The notes below the pieces were generated by a model. That model did no database searches and was not told the DNA's origin. It saw only the letters and a program-made list of their open reading frames with translations. This document shows, one piece after another, positions 25,701 to 38,225 of a stretch of 64,000 bases of DNA. How positions within the stretch are numbered: position 1 is the first letter of the stretch; every line of letters starts with the position of its first letter. Both the position numbers and the translations under genes were made by a program. The DNA lies in NCBI GenBank assembly GCA_964017155.1, contig OZ024867.1:11210616-11274615 (forward strand). Direction: 5' to 3'. Source of the DNA: Oasisia sp. SBJ-2009 (lineage: Eukaryota; Annelida; Polychaeta; Sabellida; Siboglinidae).

Positions 25701-28700
25701 AAATATTGACAGTCAGACAATTAAAAATCAAAACATTCATGTTGTCCAAAAATATAAACAAAAATACAAACCCACGAGGAAATCCTTGTGACCTCTGCTC
25801 TTGTCCACCACTTTGAGGCGTCCAACAATCGGCTCTTGTTCACCCGCCCTAAATGTCACCTGCAGTGACGATTCGCCAGAGCATGTCTTCTCGTCACATC
25901 AGCTCTCTCGTGGTATATGTGATCTCCTGGTTGTGTCGTTTACAAGTTATTAGCAACAACTTAAACTAAATAAAGTAAAATGCACATATTCCTGTCCACT
26001 ACTTCCTTGCGGGCAACAATCGGCTCCTCTGCACTCGCCACAAAATGTCATCTCAGTGACGATTCGCTGGAACACGTCGTTTCGTCGCTCTCGACCAATT
26101 CACGCAGTCGTTGTATAAGTGTGTTGTTCACTATGGGATAGATTGTCTATGCTGAAGGAAACATAATTGGCAGGTTAGATTGAATCATCTTGAATTTAAA
26201 ATGTTGACAGTCAGACATCTAAAAATAAAAACTTTGATATTGTCCACTGTCCAAACACTGCAAGGACAAACTGACCATGTGAAACGCATTAAAACATAAA
26301 CTGTTGACGACGGCCAGCAACAGTAAAGTAAAAGTAAAATGAACATACGGGTCCTTGAATGAGGACATATTTGTCACCTCTGCTCCTGTTTACCACTTCC
26401 TTGCGGTCAACATCGGATCCCGTTCACCAGCCTGAAATTTCACTTCCAGTGACGATTCGCCGGAACACGTCGTTTCGGCGCTCTCGACCAATTCACGCAG
26501 TTGTTGTATCAGCGTGTCATGCATTGCAAGCTTTTCAATTTGATTTGCAGTTTTGACATCACCTGCATAGGAAAAGACAGTTACTGTCCTGGATGCAGAA
26601 ATGAAGTTATTTATTTTTTACAATTTTTTTGGGCAGCTTAGATTGAATCATCTTGAATTTAAAATGTTGACAGTCAGACATTTAAAAATAAAAACTGATG
26701 TTGTCCACTGTCCAAACACTGCAAGGTCAAACTGACCATGGAAACATGAAACATTAAAACATAATTTGTCCATGCTGAAAGAAACATGACTGGCAGCTTA
26801 GATGGAATCATCTTGAATTTAAAATGTTGACAGAATTGTTGACACTTAAAAATTGAAACTGATGTTGTCCTCTGTCCAAACACTGCAAGGTCAAACTGAC
26901 CATGTGAAACACATTAAAACATGAACTGTCCAGCAGCAGACGGTGCATCGACCTTGTTGATGACATCAGCTCTGTGGAGTTGTATGTCATCTTCTGGTTC
27001 TGTCGTTGACAAGTTATCAGCAACAATTTAAGCTAACAAAGTAAATCATACGGGTCCTTGAATGAGGACACAATTGTCACCTCTACTCCTGTCTACCACT
27101 TCCTTGCTGTCAACAATCGGCTCTTGTTGACCCGCCCCAAATGTCACCTGCAGTGACAATTCGCCAGAGCATGTCTTCTCGTCACATCAGCTCTCTCGTG
27201 GTATGTGTGATCTTCGGGTTCTGTCGTTTACAAGTTATTAGCAAGAATTTAAGCTAAATAAAGTAAACCGTAGATACGGGTCCGTGAATGAGGACACACT
27301 TGTGACCTCTACTCCTGTCTACTACTTCCTTGCTTCTTGATCCACCACAAATATCACTTCGAGTTTGCGTAGTTTCTTCTCTCCCGACCAATGCACGCAG
27401 TCGTTGTATCAGCGTGTCGTTCACTGCGAGCTGCTCCATTTCATTTGCTGTTTCGACGTCACCTGCACGGGAACTGATGGTTGCTGTCATGCATAAAGAA
27501 ATAAATGTATTTATTTGTAGCCATTCTTTACATGATTCGTATCCGTGGATGATAACAATAATAATAATAAAATACTTATATAGCGCCCGATCAATTAAAA
27601 GTTACTCTCGGGCGCTTTACAAACATACCTGTCCAGACACTGTAAGGTGAAACTGACCATGGAAACATGACACATTAAAACATAATTTGTCCATGCTGGA
27701 AGAAACATGACTGGCAGCTTAGATGGAATCATCTTGAATTTAAAATAGTGACAGAACTTTGGACACTTAAAAATAGAAGCTGATGTTGTCCACTGTCCAA
27801 ACACTGTAAGGTCAAACTGACCATGGAAACATTAAAACATAATTTGTCCATGCTGAAAGAAATACAACTGGCAGCTTAGAATGAAACATAAATAAAAAAA
27901 TGTTGACAGACAATTAAAAATCAAAACGTTTATGTTGTCCTCTGTCCAAACACTGCAAGGTCAAACTGACCATGTGAAACACATTAAAACATGAACTGTC
28001 CACGACACAATAAGTTAAACTAAAAAAAAGTTAAACGAACATACAGGACCTTGAATGAGGACATACTTGTGACCTCTACTCCTGTCTACCACTTCCTTGC
28101 GGTCAACAATCGGCTCCTCTTGACCCGCCTGAAATATCACTTCCAGTTTGCATAGTTTCTTCTCTCCCGACCAATGCACGAAGTCGTTGTATCAGCGTGT
28201 CGTGCACTGCGAGCTTTTCCATTTAATTTGCTGTTTCGCCAGCAACTGCACGGAGAACAACGGTTGCTGTCGCGGATGAAGAAATGAAATTATTTATTTG
28301 TAACCATTCTTTAGACGATTCGTATCCGTGTATGATAATAATAATATTATAATAAAATACTTATATAGCGGCCGATCAATTAAAAGTTACTCTCGGGCGC
28401 TTTACAAACACCTAAAAATAAATGTGTAAATAATCTCGACTGGCAGCTTAGATGGAATCATCTTGAATTTAAAATATTGACAGTCAGACAATTAAAAATC
28501 AAAACATTCATGTTGTCCAAAAATATAAACAAAAATACAAACCCACGAGGAAATCCTTGTGACCTCTGCTCTTGTCCACCACTTTGAGGCGTCCAACAAT
28601 CGGCTCTTGTTCACCCGCCCTAAATGTCACCTGCAGTGACGATTCGCCAGAGCATGTCTTCTCGTCACATCAGCTCTCTCGTGGTATATGTGATCTCCTG

Positions 28701-30556
28701 GTTGTGTCGTTTACAAGTTATTAGCAACAACGTAAACTAAATAAAGTAAAATGCACATATTCCTGTCCACTACTTCCTTGCGGGCAACAATCGGCTCCTC
28801 TGCACTCGCCACAAAATGTCATCTCAGTGACGATTCGCTGGAACACGTCGTTTCGTCGCTCTCGACCAATTCACGCTGTCGTTGTATAAGTGTGTTGTTC
28901 ACTATGAGATAGATTGTCTATGCTGAAGGAAACATAATTGGCAGGTTAGATTGAATCATCTTGAATTTAAAATGTTGACAGTCAGACATCTAAAAATAAA
29001 AACTTTGATATTGTCCACTGTCCAAACACTGCAAGGACAAACTGACCATGTGAAACGCATTAAAACATAAACTGTTGACGACGGCCAGCAACAGTAAAGT
29101 AAAAGTAAAATGAACATACGGGTCCTTGAATGAGGACATATTTGTCACCTCTGCTCCTGTTTACCACTTCCTTGCGGTCAACATCGGATCCCGTTCACCA
29201 GCCTGAAATTTCACTTCCAGTGACGATTCGCCGGAACACGTCGTTTCGGCGCTCTCGACCAATTCACGCAGTTGTTGTATCAGCGTGTCATGCATTGCAA
29301 GCTTTTCAATTTGATTTGCAGTTTTGACATCACCTGCATAGGAAAAGACAGTTACTGTCCTGGATGCAGAAATGAAGTTATTTATTTTTTACAATGTTTT
29401 TGGGCAGCTTAGATTGAATCATCTTGAATTTAAAATGTTGACAGTCAGACATTTAAAAATAAAAACTGATGTTGTCCACTGTCCAAACACTGCAAGGTCA
29501 AACTGACAATGGAAACATGAAACATTAAAACATAATTTTTCCATGCTGAAAGAAACATGACTGGCAGCTTAGATGGAATCATCTTGAATTTAAAATGTTG
29601 ACAGAATTGTTGACACTTAAAAATTGAAACTGATGTTGTCCTCTGTCCAAACACTGCAAGGTCAAACTGACCATGTGAAACACATTAAAACATGAACTGT
29701 CCAGCAGCAGACGGTGCATCGACCTTGTTGATGACATCAGCTCTGTGGAGTTGTATGTCATCTTCTGGTTCTGTCGTTGACAAGTTATCAGCAACAATTT
29801 AAGCTAACAAAGTAAAACATACGGGTCCTTGAATGAGGACACAATTGTCACCTCTACTCCTGTCTACCACTTCCTTGCTGTCAACAATCGGCTCTTGTTG
29901 ACCCGCCCCAAATGTCACCTGCAGTGACGATTCGCCAGAGCATGTCTTCTCTTCACATCAGCTCTCTCGTGGTATGTGTGATCTTCGGGTTCTGTCGTTT
30001 ACAAGTTATTAGCAAGAATTTAAGCTAAATAAAGTAAACCGTAGATACGGGTCCGTGAATGAGGACACACTTGTGACCTCTACTCCTGTCTACTACTTCC
30101 TTGCTTCTTGATCCACCACAAATATTACTTCGAGTTTGCGTAGTTTCTTCTCTCCCGACCAATGCACGCAGTCGTTGTATCAGCGTGTCGTTCACTGCGA
30201 ACTGCTCCATTTCATTTGCTGTTTCGACGTCACCTGCACGGGAACTGATGGTTGCTGTCATGCATAAAGAAATAAATGTATTTATTTGTAGCCATTCTTT
30301 ACATGATTCGTATCCGTGGATGATAACAATAATAATAATAAAATACTTATATAGCGCCCGATCAATTAAAAGTTACTCTCGGGCGCTTTACAAACATACC
30401 TGTCCAGACACTGTAAGGTGAAACTGACCATGGAAACATGACACATTAAAACATAATTTGTCCATGCTGGAAGAAACATGACTGGCAGCTTAGATGGAAT
30501 CATCTTGAATTTAAAATAGTGACAGAACTTTGGACACTTAAAAATAGAAGCTGATG

Positions 30557-32760
30557 TCCACTGTCCAACCTCTGTAAGGTCAAACTGACCATGCGAAACA
30601 CAGTAAAACATAAACTGTCCACGACAGCCAGCAACATATGGTGCATCGGTCTTGTTGATGACATCAGCTCTGTGGTGGTGTATGTCATCTTCATTACCAA
30701 TAACTTAAACTAAAAAAGTAAAACAAACATACGAACCGACAAGGAAATCCTTGTGACCTCTGCTCCTGTCCACCACTTCGAGGCATCCAACATTCGGCTC
30801 TTGTTGACCCGCCTCAAATGTCACCTGCAGTGACGATTCCACAGAACACCTTTCTCGTGGTATATGTGATCTTCTGGTTCTGTCGTGTACAAGTTATTAG
30901 CAACAATTTAAGCTAAATAGAGTAAAGTGAACATACGGGTTCTTGAATGAGGACACACTTGTGACCTCTACTCCTGTCTACCACTTCCTTGCCGTCAACA
31001 ATCGGCTCCTCTTGACCTGCCTGAAATTTCACTTCCAGTGACGATTCGCTGGAATACATTGTTTCGTCGCTCTCGACCAATTCACGCTGTCATTGTATAA
31101 GTGTGTCGTGCACTATGAGATAGATTGTCTATGCTGAAAGAAACATAATTGGCAGGTTAGATTGAATTTAAAATGTTGACAATCAGACATCTAAAAATAA
31201 AAACTTTGATGTTGTCCACTCTCCAAACCCTGTAAGGTCAAACTGACCATGTGAAACACATTAAAACATGAACTGTTGACGACGGTCAGCAACAGTAAAG
31301 TAAAAGTAAAACGAACATTGAATGAGGACGTACTTGTGACCTCTACTCCTGTCCACTACTTCCTTGCTTCTTGAACCGCCACAAATATCAATTCCAGTTT
31401 GCGTAGTTTCTTCGCTTCCGACCAATGCACGCAGTTGTTGTATCAGCGTGTCGGGCACTGCAAGCTTTTCCATTTGATTTGCTGTTTCGACGTCACCTGC
31501 ACAGGAAAAGACAGTTACTGTCCTGGATGAAGAAATGAAGTTATCTATTTTTAACAATTCTTTACACTCGGTGTATGATAATAATAATATTATAATAAAA
31601 TACTTAGCATCCGGTCAATTAAAAATTGCATACTAAAAAATATACTAAAAAATAAATGCATAAAGAATACCTAAAATATGGTATATATAACGTCAAAATT
31701 AATTTAGACAAAGAGGAACACAATTAAAAAATAAATAATTATAAATCAACAGTCAACAACCGCCCAGTCTCCTATGTTGATGTAGGTTTCTCGGTTAGCT
31801 TGTGCGAGATTGTACTGTAACTTTACTTTCTTATCTTCTTCGTCAGTGGGACATCAGGCTACAACAACGTTCCTCCACAGAGTCCTGTCTTTAGCTACGG
31901 TCTGAGCCTTCTAGTTCTGTTATTAGCAATAAGTTAAAATAAAAAAGTAAAACGAACATACAGGCCCTTGAATGATGAAATCCTGTCCACCACTTCTAGG
32001 CGTCCAACAATCGGCTCTCGTTAACCCACCTGAAATGTCACCTGCAGTGACAATTAGCTGGAATATGTCATCACATCAGCTCTGTCTTGGTATATGTGAC
32101 CTTCTGGGTTTGTCGTTTACAAGTTATTAGCAGTAATTTAAACTAAATTAAGTAAAACGTACATACGGTCATTGAATGAGGACGTACTTGTGACCTCTAC
32201 TCCTGTCCATCACTTCCTTGCGTCTTGACCCGCCACAAATTTCACTTCCAGTTTGCGTAGTTTCTTCTCTCCCGACCAATGCACGCAGTCTTTGTATCAG
32301 CGTGTCGGGCACTGCGAGTTTGTCGATCTGATTTACTGTTTCGACGTCACCTGCACGGGGAAAGACAGTTACTGTCCTGGATGAAGAAATGAAGTTATTT
32401 ATTTTTAAACCGTTCCTTACATGATTCATATTTAAACTAAAAAAAAAGTAAAATGAACATACAGGCCCTTGAATGAGGACATACTTGTGACCTCTACTCC
32501 TGTCTACCACTTCCTTGCGGTCAACAATCGGCTCCTCTTCACCTGCCTGAAATTAGGTGTCGGGCACTGCGAGCTTGTCCATCTGATTTGATGTTTCAAC
32601 GTCACCTGCACGGCAAAAAACAGTTACTGTCCTGGATGAAGAAATAAGAAATTAAGTTATTTATTTGTAACTATTCTTTACATGATTCGTATCTGTGTAT
32701 GATAATAATAATATAATAATAAAATACTTATATTGCGCCCGATCAATTAAAAATTGACAT
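30557..32760. repeat. Diverged single modules flanking the array
   Basis: The same two module types continue but with lower similarity, indels and no 2,771-bp register. Exon-like modules on the minus strand are visible at about 31340-31500 (AGDVETANQMEKLAVPDTLI) and 32195-32360 (AGDVETVNQIDKLAVPDTLI). This resembles the older monomeric flank around a homogenised higher-order array. Confidence 0.75.
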
Positions 32761-33464
32761 CACCAAAAAATAAAAAATATGATGTGAACTGATAGTTCAC
32801 ATTTGTCATAAAAATCGAATTCAAGAATGTTTGAGACTTTCAGCGCGTTAGTGCACACCCTGCTTACCTTTGACTTCTTGGACTGGTGAAACTGTTTCAG
32901 AAGAACATCAGCTGTGAAACCCAGATCAATGGCACTTGTCTTCCACTGAAGCTTGCTGTTAAAACAACTAGCACAATTTTAAACTTGCATAATGTAAATA
33001 ATTGCATTCGTATTTACATTATTTTATTATTTATACAGAAAGTAGAAATGATTAATTGAGTATATAAATATGTTAATCATTCATTCACCAAAACCAGTTT
33101 TCATTTCACAAACGAGCACATATTTACATCTTGTGAGGATTGTTAACTTGCTACACATGTATCCCTCCCGAAAAACATTGCAAATTATTTGCAATATTAA
33201 AGTTTTAGTTGCAGACTTACAGAATTACAAATGCTACACTGACCTGTCATCTATCTTGACATCAAGGACCTGCATAAGTGTCATCTTCTCGATCATCTTT
33301 ATGAACCGCTCGAGAAGCTGGACTAGAAGTCTGAATGTCAGATGCCAAGAAGTGTACAATAGGCCATTCAGTTGATACCTTGCTAGGAAGGGCATCATAA
33401 CATTCACGACTGACACAAACATGTACAACCTCCAAGAATATCACCCTCAGTGGGGCCATCAGCT
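32761..33464. other. Unique sequence between modules, no gene recognised
   Basis: AT-rich unique sequence interrupts the module series. Open frames of 64-101 codons on both strands overlap around 33.2-33.4 kb but show no recognisable motif. A CTGACCTGTCATC... stretch on the plus strand has no clear splice context. Confidence 0.4.
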
Positions 33465-33720
33465 CTGTGGTGGTATATGTGATCTTATGGTTCTGTCATT
33501 TACAAGTTTTTAGCAACAATTTAAACTAAAAAAAGTAAAATGAACATCAAGGCCGTTGAATGAGGACATACTTGTCACCTCTATTCCTGGCCACCACTTC
33601 CTTGCGGTCAACATCGGCTCCTGTTGACCCGCCTGAAAGTTCACTTCCAGTGACGATTCGCCGGAATTCGTCGTTTCGCCGCTCTCGACCAATGTACGCA
33701 GTTGTTGTATCAGCGTGTCT
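33465..33720 (-). repeat. Last exon-like module, fused to a transposase duplicate
   Basis: The minus strand reads DTLIQQLRTLVESGETTNSG, then ESSLEVNFQAGQQEPMLTAR, the array module in good condition. Upstream on that strand it is joined directly to MDSQDELATDLFKMWAPSSI, a piece of the transposase-like gene duplicated at 34.9 kb. The join gives an open 92-codon chimera, but this is probably the breakpoint of a segmental duplication and not a designed gene. Confidence 0.6.
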
Positions 33721-33800
33721 ATCAATACTATGGAAGATGGTGCCCACATCTTGAACAGATCTGTAGCTAATTCATCTTGAGAGTCCACAAGACTTCAGCT

Positions 33801-34267
33801 CACAGTACATCATCTCTTGTGACAAAGTCACAGTACATCATCTCTTGTGACAATCTCTCAGTACATCATCTCTTGTGACAATCTCTCAGTACATCATCTC
33901 TTGTGACAATCTCTCAGTACATCATCTCTTGTGACAATCTCTCAGTACATCATCTCTTGTGACAAGCTCACAGTACATCATCTCTTGTGACAAGCTCACA
34001 GTACATCATCTCTTGTGACAATCTCGCAGTACATCATCTCTTGTGACAAGGTCGCAGTACATCATCACCTGTGACAATCTCGCAGTACATCATCTCTTGT
34101 GACAAGGTCACAGTACATCATCTCTTGAGACAAGCTCACAGTACATCATCTCTTGTGACAAGCTCACAGTACATCATCTCTTGTGACAAGCTCGCAGTAC
34201 ATCATCTCTTGTGACAAGCTCGCAGTACATCATCTCTTGTGACTTGTGACAAGCTCACAGTACATCA
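33801..34267. repeat. 28-bp minisatellite array 1, about 17 units
   Basis: Unit core is cagtacatcatctcttgtg followed by acaa and a variable (t/g)ct(c)(a/t/g)c. Variant units (gctcaca, tctctca, tctcgca) are mixed. The array sits directly downstream of gagtccacaagacttcagct, the same entry sequence as at arrays 2 and 3. Confidence 0.95.
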
Positions 34268-34330
34268 AAGTTGAGATGGTTTTTGATTGAATAGGTCTGC
34301 CAGTGAGGGAAGTGCAGAGTGCATTGACAA

Positions 34331-34958
34331 TCAACCTTGGAATTTAGTGTCTTTGTGTATCAGTTGTTGGGAAATATGTTTGCGTTCTTCCTCCAGCTTC
34401 GCACTGATCTCATGAGTGATGTCTTGCTTGCTTCCCACTTGCTCGCATCCACACCAAGCACTGTGAACCACAGGCAGTCCACAGGAACCAAGGTTCAACA
34501 TCTGGACATTGTAGTTCAGCTTAAAGTTCTTTTGCAGCTGGTGGTAAAACAACCAGTTGACTTTAGGCCGGACCATCGACACCTGTAGCGCCTTCAACTG
34601 TTGCAGACATGAAACGTTAAGCATGTCATCTGATCGGCCACGCCCCATAAACATGGACTTCACACAAACACTGGTGATGCGATTTGTGCTTGTCCAGCAG
34701 TGAACAGGGATGTCCATCTGTTTGTCTTTCATTACTTGATTATATGACTTGTCAAACAGGATCACATACACAGGCACTTCTTGCAATGACTTCAGCAAGA
34801 GGTCCTTGAAGTGGGGGCCAAACCAAACCGCATGATATAACTTGCCTTTCTTTCTCCACACGAAAACTGGAATGCGATGGCGCTGTCCGGGAAAATACTA
34901 TGGAAGATGGTGCCCACATCTTGAACAGATCTGTAGCTAATTCATCTTGAGAGTCCAC
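34331..34958 (-). pseudogene. Transposase-derived protein fragment, copy 1
   Basis: The minus strand begins MDSQDELATDLFKMWAPSSI (34958 downward). After a frame change near 34860 it continues GPHFKDLLLKSLQEVPVYVI, LFDKSYNQVMKDKQMDIPVH, TSTNRITSVCVKSMFMG, VSMVRPKVNWLFYHQL and LNLGSCGLPVVHSAW, with a Glu/Lys-rich end. I recognise the layout FDE(S)xN...QMD...TRY..S.FxGxxxxxDL...SMDGPNVNW...NxGSCGLHxVHxA from a widespread family of uncharacterised, transposase-like animal proteins, but cannot name it securely. The family's usual acidic FDE is FDK here and SMDGP is SMVRP, so key residues look lost. An ATG-less C-terminal part ends at 34331. Non-functional relic. Confidence 0.6.
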
Positions 34959-34970
34959 AAGACTTCAGCT

Positions 34971-35905
34971 CACAGTACATCATCTCTTGTGACAAAGTCA
35001 CAGTACATCATCTCTTGTGACAATCTCTCAGTACATCATCTCTTGTGACAATCTCTCAGTACATCATCTCTTGTGACAATCTCTCAGTACATCATCTCTT
35101 GTGACAATCTCTCAGTACATCATCTCTTGTGACAAGCTCACAGTACATCATCTCTTGTGACAAGCTCACAGTACATCATCTCTTGTGACAAGCTCACAGT
35201 ACATCATCTCTTGTGACAATGTCACAGTACATCATCTCTTGTGACAAGCTCACAGTACATCATCTCTTGTGACAAGCTCACAGTACATCATCTTGTGACA
35301 AGCTCGAAGTACATCGTCTCTTGTGACAAGCTCACAGTACATCATCTCTTGTGACAAACTCACAGTACAGCATCTCTTGTGACAAGCTCGCAGTATATCA
35401 TCTCTTGTGACAATCTCACAGTACATCATCTCTTGTGACAATCTCTCAGTACATCATCTCTTGTGACAATCTCTCAGTACATCATCTCTTGTGACAAACT
35501 CACAGTACATCATCTCTTGTGACAAGCTCACAGTACATCATCTCTTGTGACAATCTCACAGTACATCATCTCTTGTGACAATCTCTCAGTATATCATCTC
35601 TTGTGACAATCTCGCAGTACATCATCTCTTGTGACAAGCTCACAGTATATCATCTCTTGTGACAATCTCTCAGTACATCATCTCTTGTGACAATCTCGCA
35701 GTACATCATCTCTTGTGACAATCTCGCAGTACATCATCTCTTGTGACAAGCTCACAGTACATCATCTCTTGTGACAAGCTCACAGTACATCATCTCTTGT
35801 GACAATCTCGCAGTACATCATCTCTTGTGACAATCTCGCAGTACATCATCTCTTGTGACAAGCTCACAGTACATCATCTCTTGTGACAAGCTCACAGTAC
35901 ATCAA
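34971..35905. repeat. 28-bp minisatellite array 2, about 33 units
   Basis: Same unit as array 1. It starts after an identical entry sequence (atggtgcccacatcttgaac ... cacaagacttcagctcacag) and ends at the same exit (acatcaaagttgagatgg). Single-unit contractions occur (35284-35300). The array differs from array 1 in copy number and variant order, as expected for independent growth after a segmental duplication. Confidence 0.95.
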
Positions 35906-35960
35906 AGTTGAGATGGGTTTTGATTGAATAGGTCTGCCAGTGAGGGAAGTGCATTGACAA
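35906..35960. repeat. SINE tail remnant at minisatellite exit
   Basis: The stretch gttttgattgaataggtctg then ccagtgagggaagtgc resembles the 3' part of the SINE at 48421-48760 (tgtctgattgaacaggtctg tcagggtag). The same remnant is at 34275-34320, so the SINE piece was duplicated with the segment. Confidence 0.55.
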
Positions 35961-36530
35961 TCAACCTTGGAATTTAGTGTCTTTGTGTATCAGTTGTTGT
36001 GATATATGTTTACATTCTTCCTCCAGCTTCGCACTGATCTTATGAGTGATGTCTTGCTTGCTTCCCACTTGCTCGCATCCACACCAAGCACCGTGAACCA
36101 CAGGCAGTCCACAGGAACCAAGGTTCAACATCTGGACATTGTAGTTCAGCTTAAAGTTCTTTTGCAGCTGGTGGTAAAACAACCAGTTGACTTTAGGCCC
36201 GACCATTGACACCTGTAGCGCCTTCAACTGTTGCAGACATGAAACGTTAAGCATGTCATCTGATCGGCCACGCCCCGTAAACATGGACTTCACACAAACA
36301 CTGGTGATGCGATTTGTGCTTGTCCAGCAGTGAACAGGGATGTCCATCTGTTTGTCTTTCGTTACTTGATTATATGTCTCGTCAAACAGGAGCACATACA
36401 CAGGCACTTCTTGCAACGACTTCAGCAAGAGGTCCTTGAAGTGGGGGGCCAAACCAATGATATAACTTGCCTTCCTTTCTCCACATGAAAACTACGCTGC
36501 AATGGCGGTGTCCAGGAACATTGTACGGAA
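35961..36530 (-). pseudogene. Transposase-derived protein fragment, copy 2
   Basis: This is a second copy of the 34331-34958 fragment with the same motifs but in better condition at key places: VPVYVLLFDETYNQVTKDKQ, SMFTGRGRSDDMLNVSCLQQ, SMVGPKVNWLF and GSCGLPVVHGAWCGCEQVG. Upstream, a frame change (near 36450) separates it from MWRKEGKLYH and earlier residues, and the MDSQDEL start is degraded. FDE is retained while the usual SMDGP is SMVGP. Probably the less decayed of the two relics. A complete gene would be expected to have both more N-terminal and more C-terminal sequence. Confidence 0.6.
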
Positions 36531-36591
36531 TACAATGCCCACATCTGTAGCTGAACTGGAACACATTCATCTTGAGAGTCCACAGGACTTC

Positions 36592-37713
36592 AGCTCACAG
36601 TACATCATCTCTTGTGACAAGCTTGCAGTACATCATCTCTTGTGACAATCTCACAGTACATCATCTCTTGTGACAAGCTCACAGTACATCATCTCTTGTG
36701 ACAAACTCACAGTACATCATCTCTTGTGACAAGCTCGCAGTACATCATCTCTTGTGACAATCTCGCAGTACATCATCACTTGTGACAATCTCTCAGTACA
36801 TCATCTCTTGTGACAAGCTCACAGTACATCATCTCTTGTGACAAGCTCACAGTACATCATCTTTTGTGATAATCTTGTAGTATATCATGTCTTGTGACAA
36901 TCTCACAGTACATCATCTCTTGTGACAAGCTCACAGTACATCATCTCTTGTGACAAGCTCACAGTACATCATCTCTTGTGACAAACTCACAGTACATCAT
37001 CTCTTGTGACAAGCTCGCAGTACATCATCACTTGTGACAATCTCTCAGTACATCATCTCTTGTGACAAGCTCACAGTACATCATCTTTTGTGACAATCTC
37101 ACAGTATATCATCTCTTGTGAAAATCTCACAGTACATCATCTCTTGTGACAAGCTCACAGTATATCATCTCTTGTGACAATCTCGCAGTATATCATCTCT
37201 TGTGACAAGCTCACAGTACATCATCTCTTGTGACAAGCTCACAGTACATCATCTCTTGTGACAATCTCTCAGTACATCATCTCTTGTGACAATCTCGCAG
37301 TATATCATCTCTTGTGACAATCTCGCAGTACATCATCTCTTGTGACAAGCTCACAGTACATCATCTTTTGTGACAATCTTGTAGTATATCATGTCTTGTG
37401 ACAATCTCACAGTACATCATCTCTTGTGACAATCTCACAGTACATCATCTCTTGTGACAATCTCACAGTACATCATCTCTTGTGACAAGCTCACAGTACA
37501 TCATCTCTTGTGACAATCTCACAGTACATCATCTCTTGTGACAATCTCACAGTACGTCATCTCTTGTGACAATCTCACAGTACATCATCTCTTGTGACAA
37601 TCTCACAGTACATCATCTCTTGTGACAATCTCTCAGTACATCATCTCTTGTGACAATCTCGCAGTATATCATCTCTTGTGACAATCTCGCAGTATATCAT
37701 CTCTTGTGACAAA
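36592..37713. repeat. 28-bp minisatellite array 3, about 40 units
   Basis: Same unit as arrays 1 and 2. Internal higher-order structure is visible: a distinctive block with ttttgtgataatcttgtag/tatatcatgtcttg appears near 36861 and again near 37366, about 505 bp apart, indicating block duplication inside the array. The array exits into unique sequence (gacaaagccgttggtgcttc), unlike arrays 1 and 2. Confidence 0.95.
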
Positions 37714-38084
37714 GCCGTTGGTGCTTCAAATTAAAAGACAGCGAATATCAAAAGTTGAAGTTAACCAAGCTTGAAGCTAAAACAACTGTTCATATTTCAA
37801 ATGTCCATTAATAAAAATTACAATTATACAATGTCGGTTGAACATCCTGTGACTCCTGTGGCTTAAAATTAAATAATTAGGATTAACATAACTATTTTAT
37901 TAACTAGTACAAATACCGTACAATAGTTTTTTATTTATATTTTATAAAGTTCATAAAATAAAGGCGAGACAGACTCGTGTGCAATCAGAATTGACGTGAC
38001 ACTGAGTGACTGACAGTCACTCACTAAATCGGATCTGTTACTCACCTTTGGCGTCAGTAGCCGGCGTATCCGAGGTTCCTTGGG
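37714..38084. other. No gene recognised
   Basis: AT-rich unique sequence between the third minisatellite and a finger-like repeat. I see nothing codable. Confidence 0.5.
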
Positions 38085-38225
38085 GCGCCTTGGCACACTG
38101 CTGAAGCAATGTTGCACCAGCGCTGACTCACTGTTGCATACCTTGCTTATGCAGGTCAGACTTTGTGTGGCTTTCTAAAACATACTTCCCAGCATTCACA
38201 ATGCTTAGCCGTGTCTTGTGTCGTA
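38085..38225 (-). repeat. Partial duplicate of the 38.7-kb finger sequence
   Basis: The segment (cttggcacactgctgaagca ... ttatgcaggtcagacttt ... cattcacaatgctt) is a diverged copy of 38617-38760. On the minus strand it would encode the histidine half of a BED/TTF-like finger (ESHTKSDLHKQ). It lacks the cysteine half. Confidence 0.6.

Larger units (their letters stand above)
11814..30556. repeat. 2,771-bp higher-order tandem array, about 6.8 units
   Basis: The same landmarks recur exactly every 2,771 bp (for example at 12504, 15275, 18046, 20817, 23588, 26359 and 29130), with only scattered substitutions between units and no register change. Homology starts near 11814 and stops near 30556. 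Each unit is itself made of several diverged copies of two smaller modules. One is a roughly 150-bp AT-rich module containing gcttagatggaatcatcttg and ctgtccaaacactgcaaggt. The other is a 200-250-bp exon-like module. Units carry shared single-base variants: aaatcatacgg plus gacaattcgcc in units 1, 4, 5 and 6, versus aaacatacgg plus gacgattcgcc in units 2, 3 and 7. This patchwork suggests unequal exchange or conversion and argues against one collapsed or duplicated read. Confidence 0.97.

Noticed and set aside
12504..30421. Repeated short open frames (65-106 codons) in each array unit as separate genes
   Set aside because: They recur only because the unit repeats, most are out of phase with the exon-like modules, and none matches a known family. 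They are covered by the array and module entries.
33801..37713. Resemblance of evenly spaced near-identical units to a CRISPR array
   Set aside because: Units are contiguous 28-bp tandem repeats without unique spacers, in a eukaryotic context with no cas genes.
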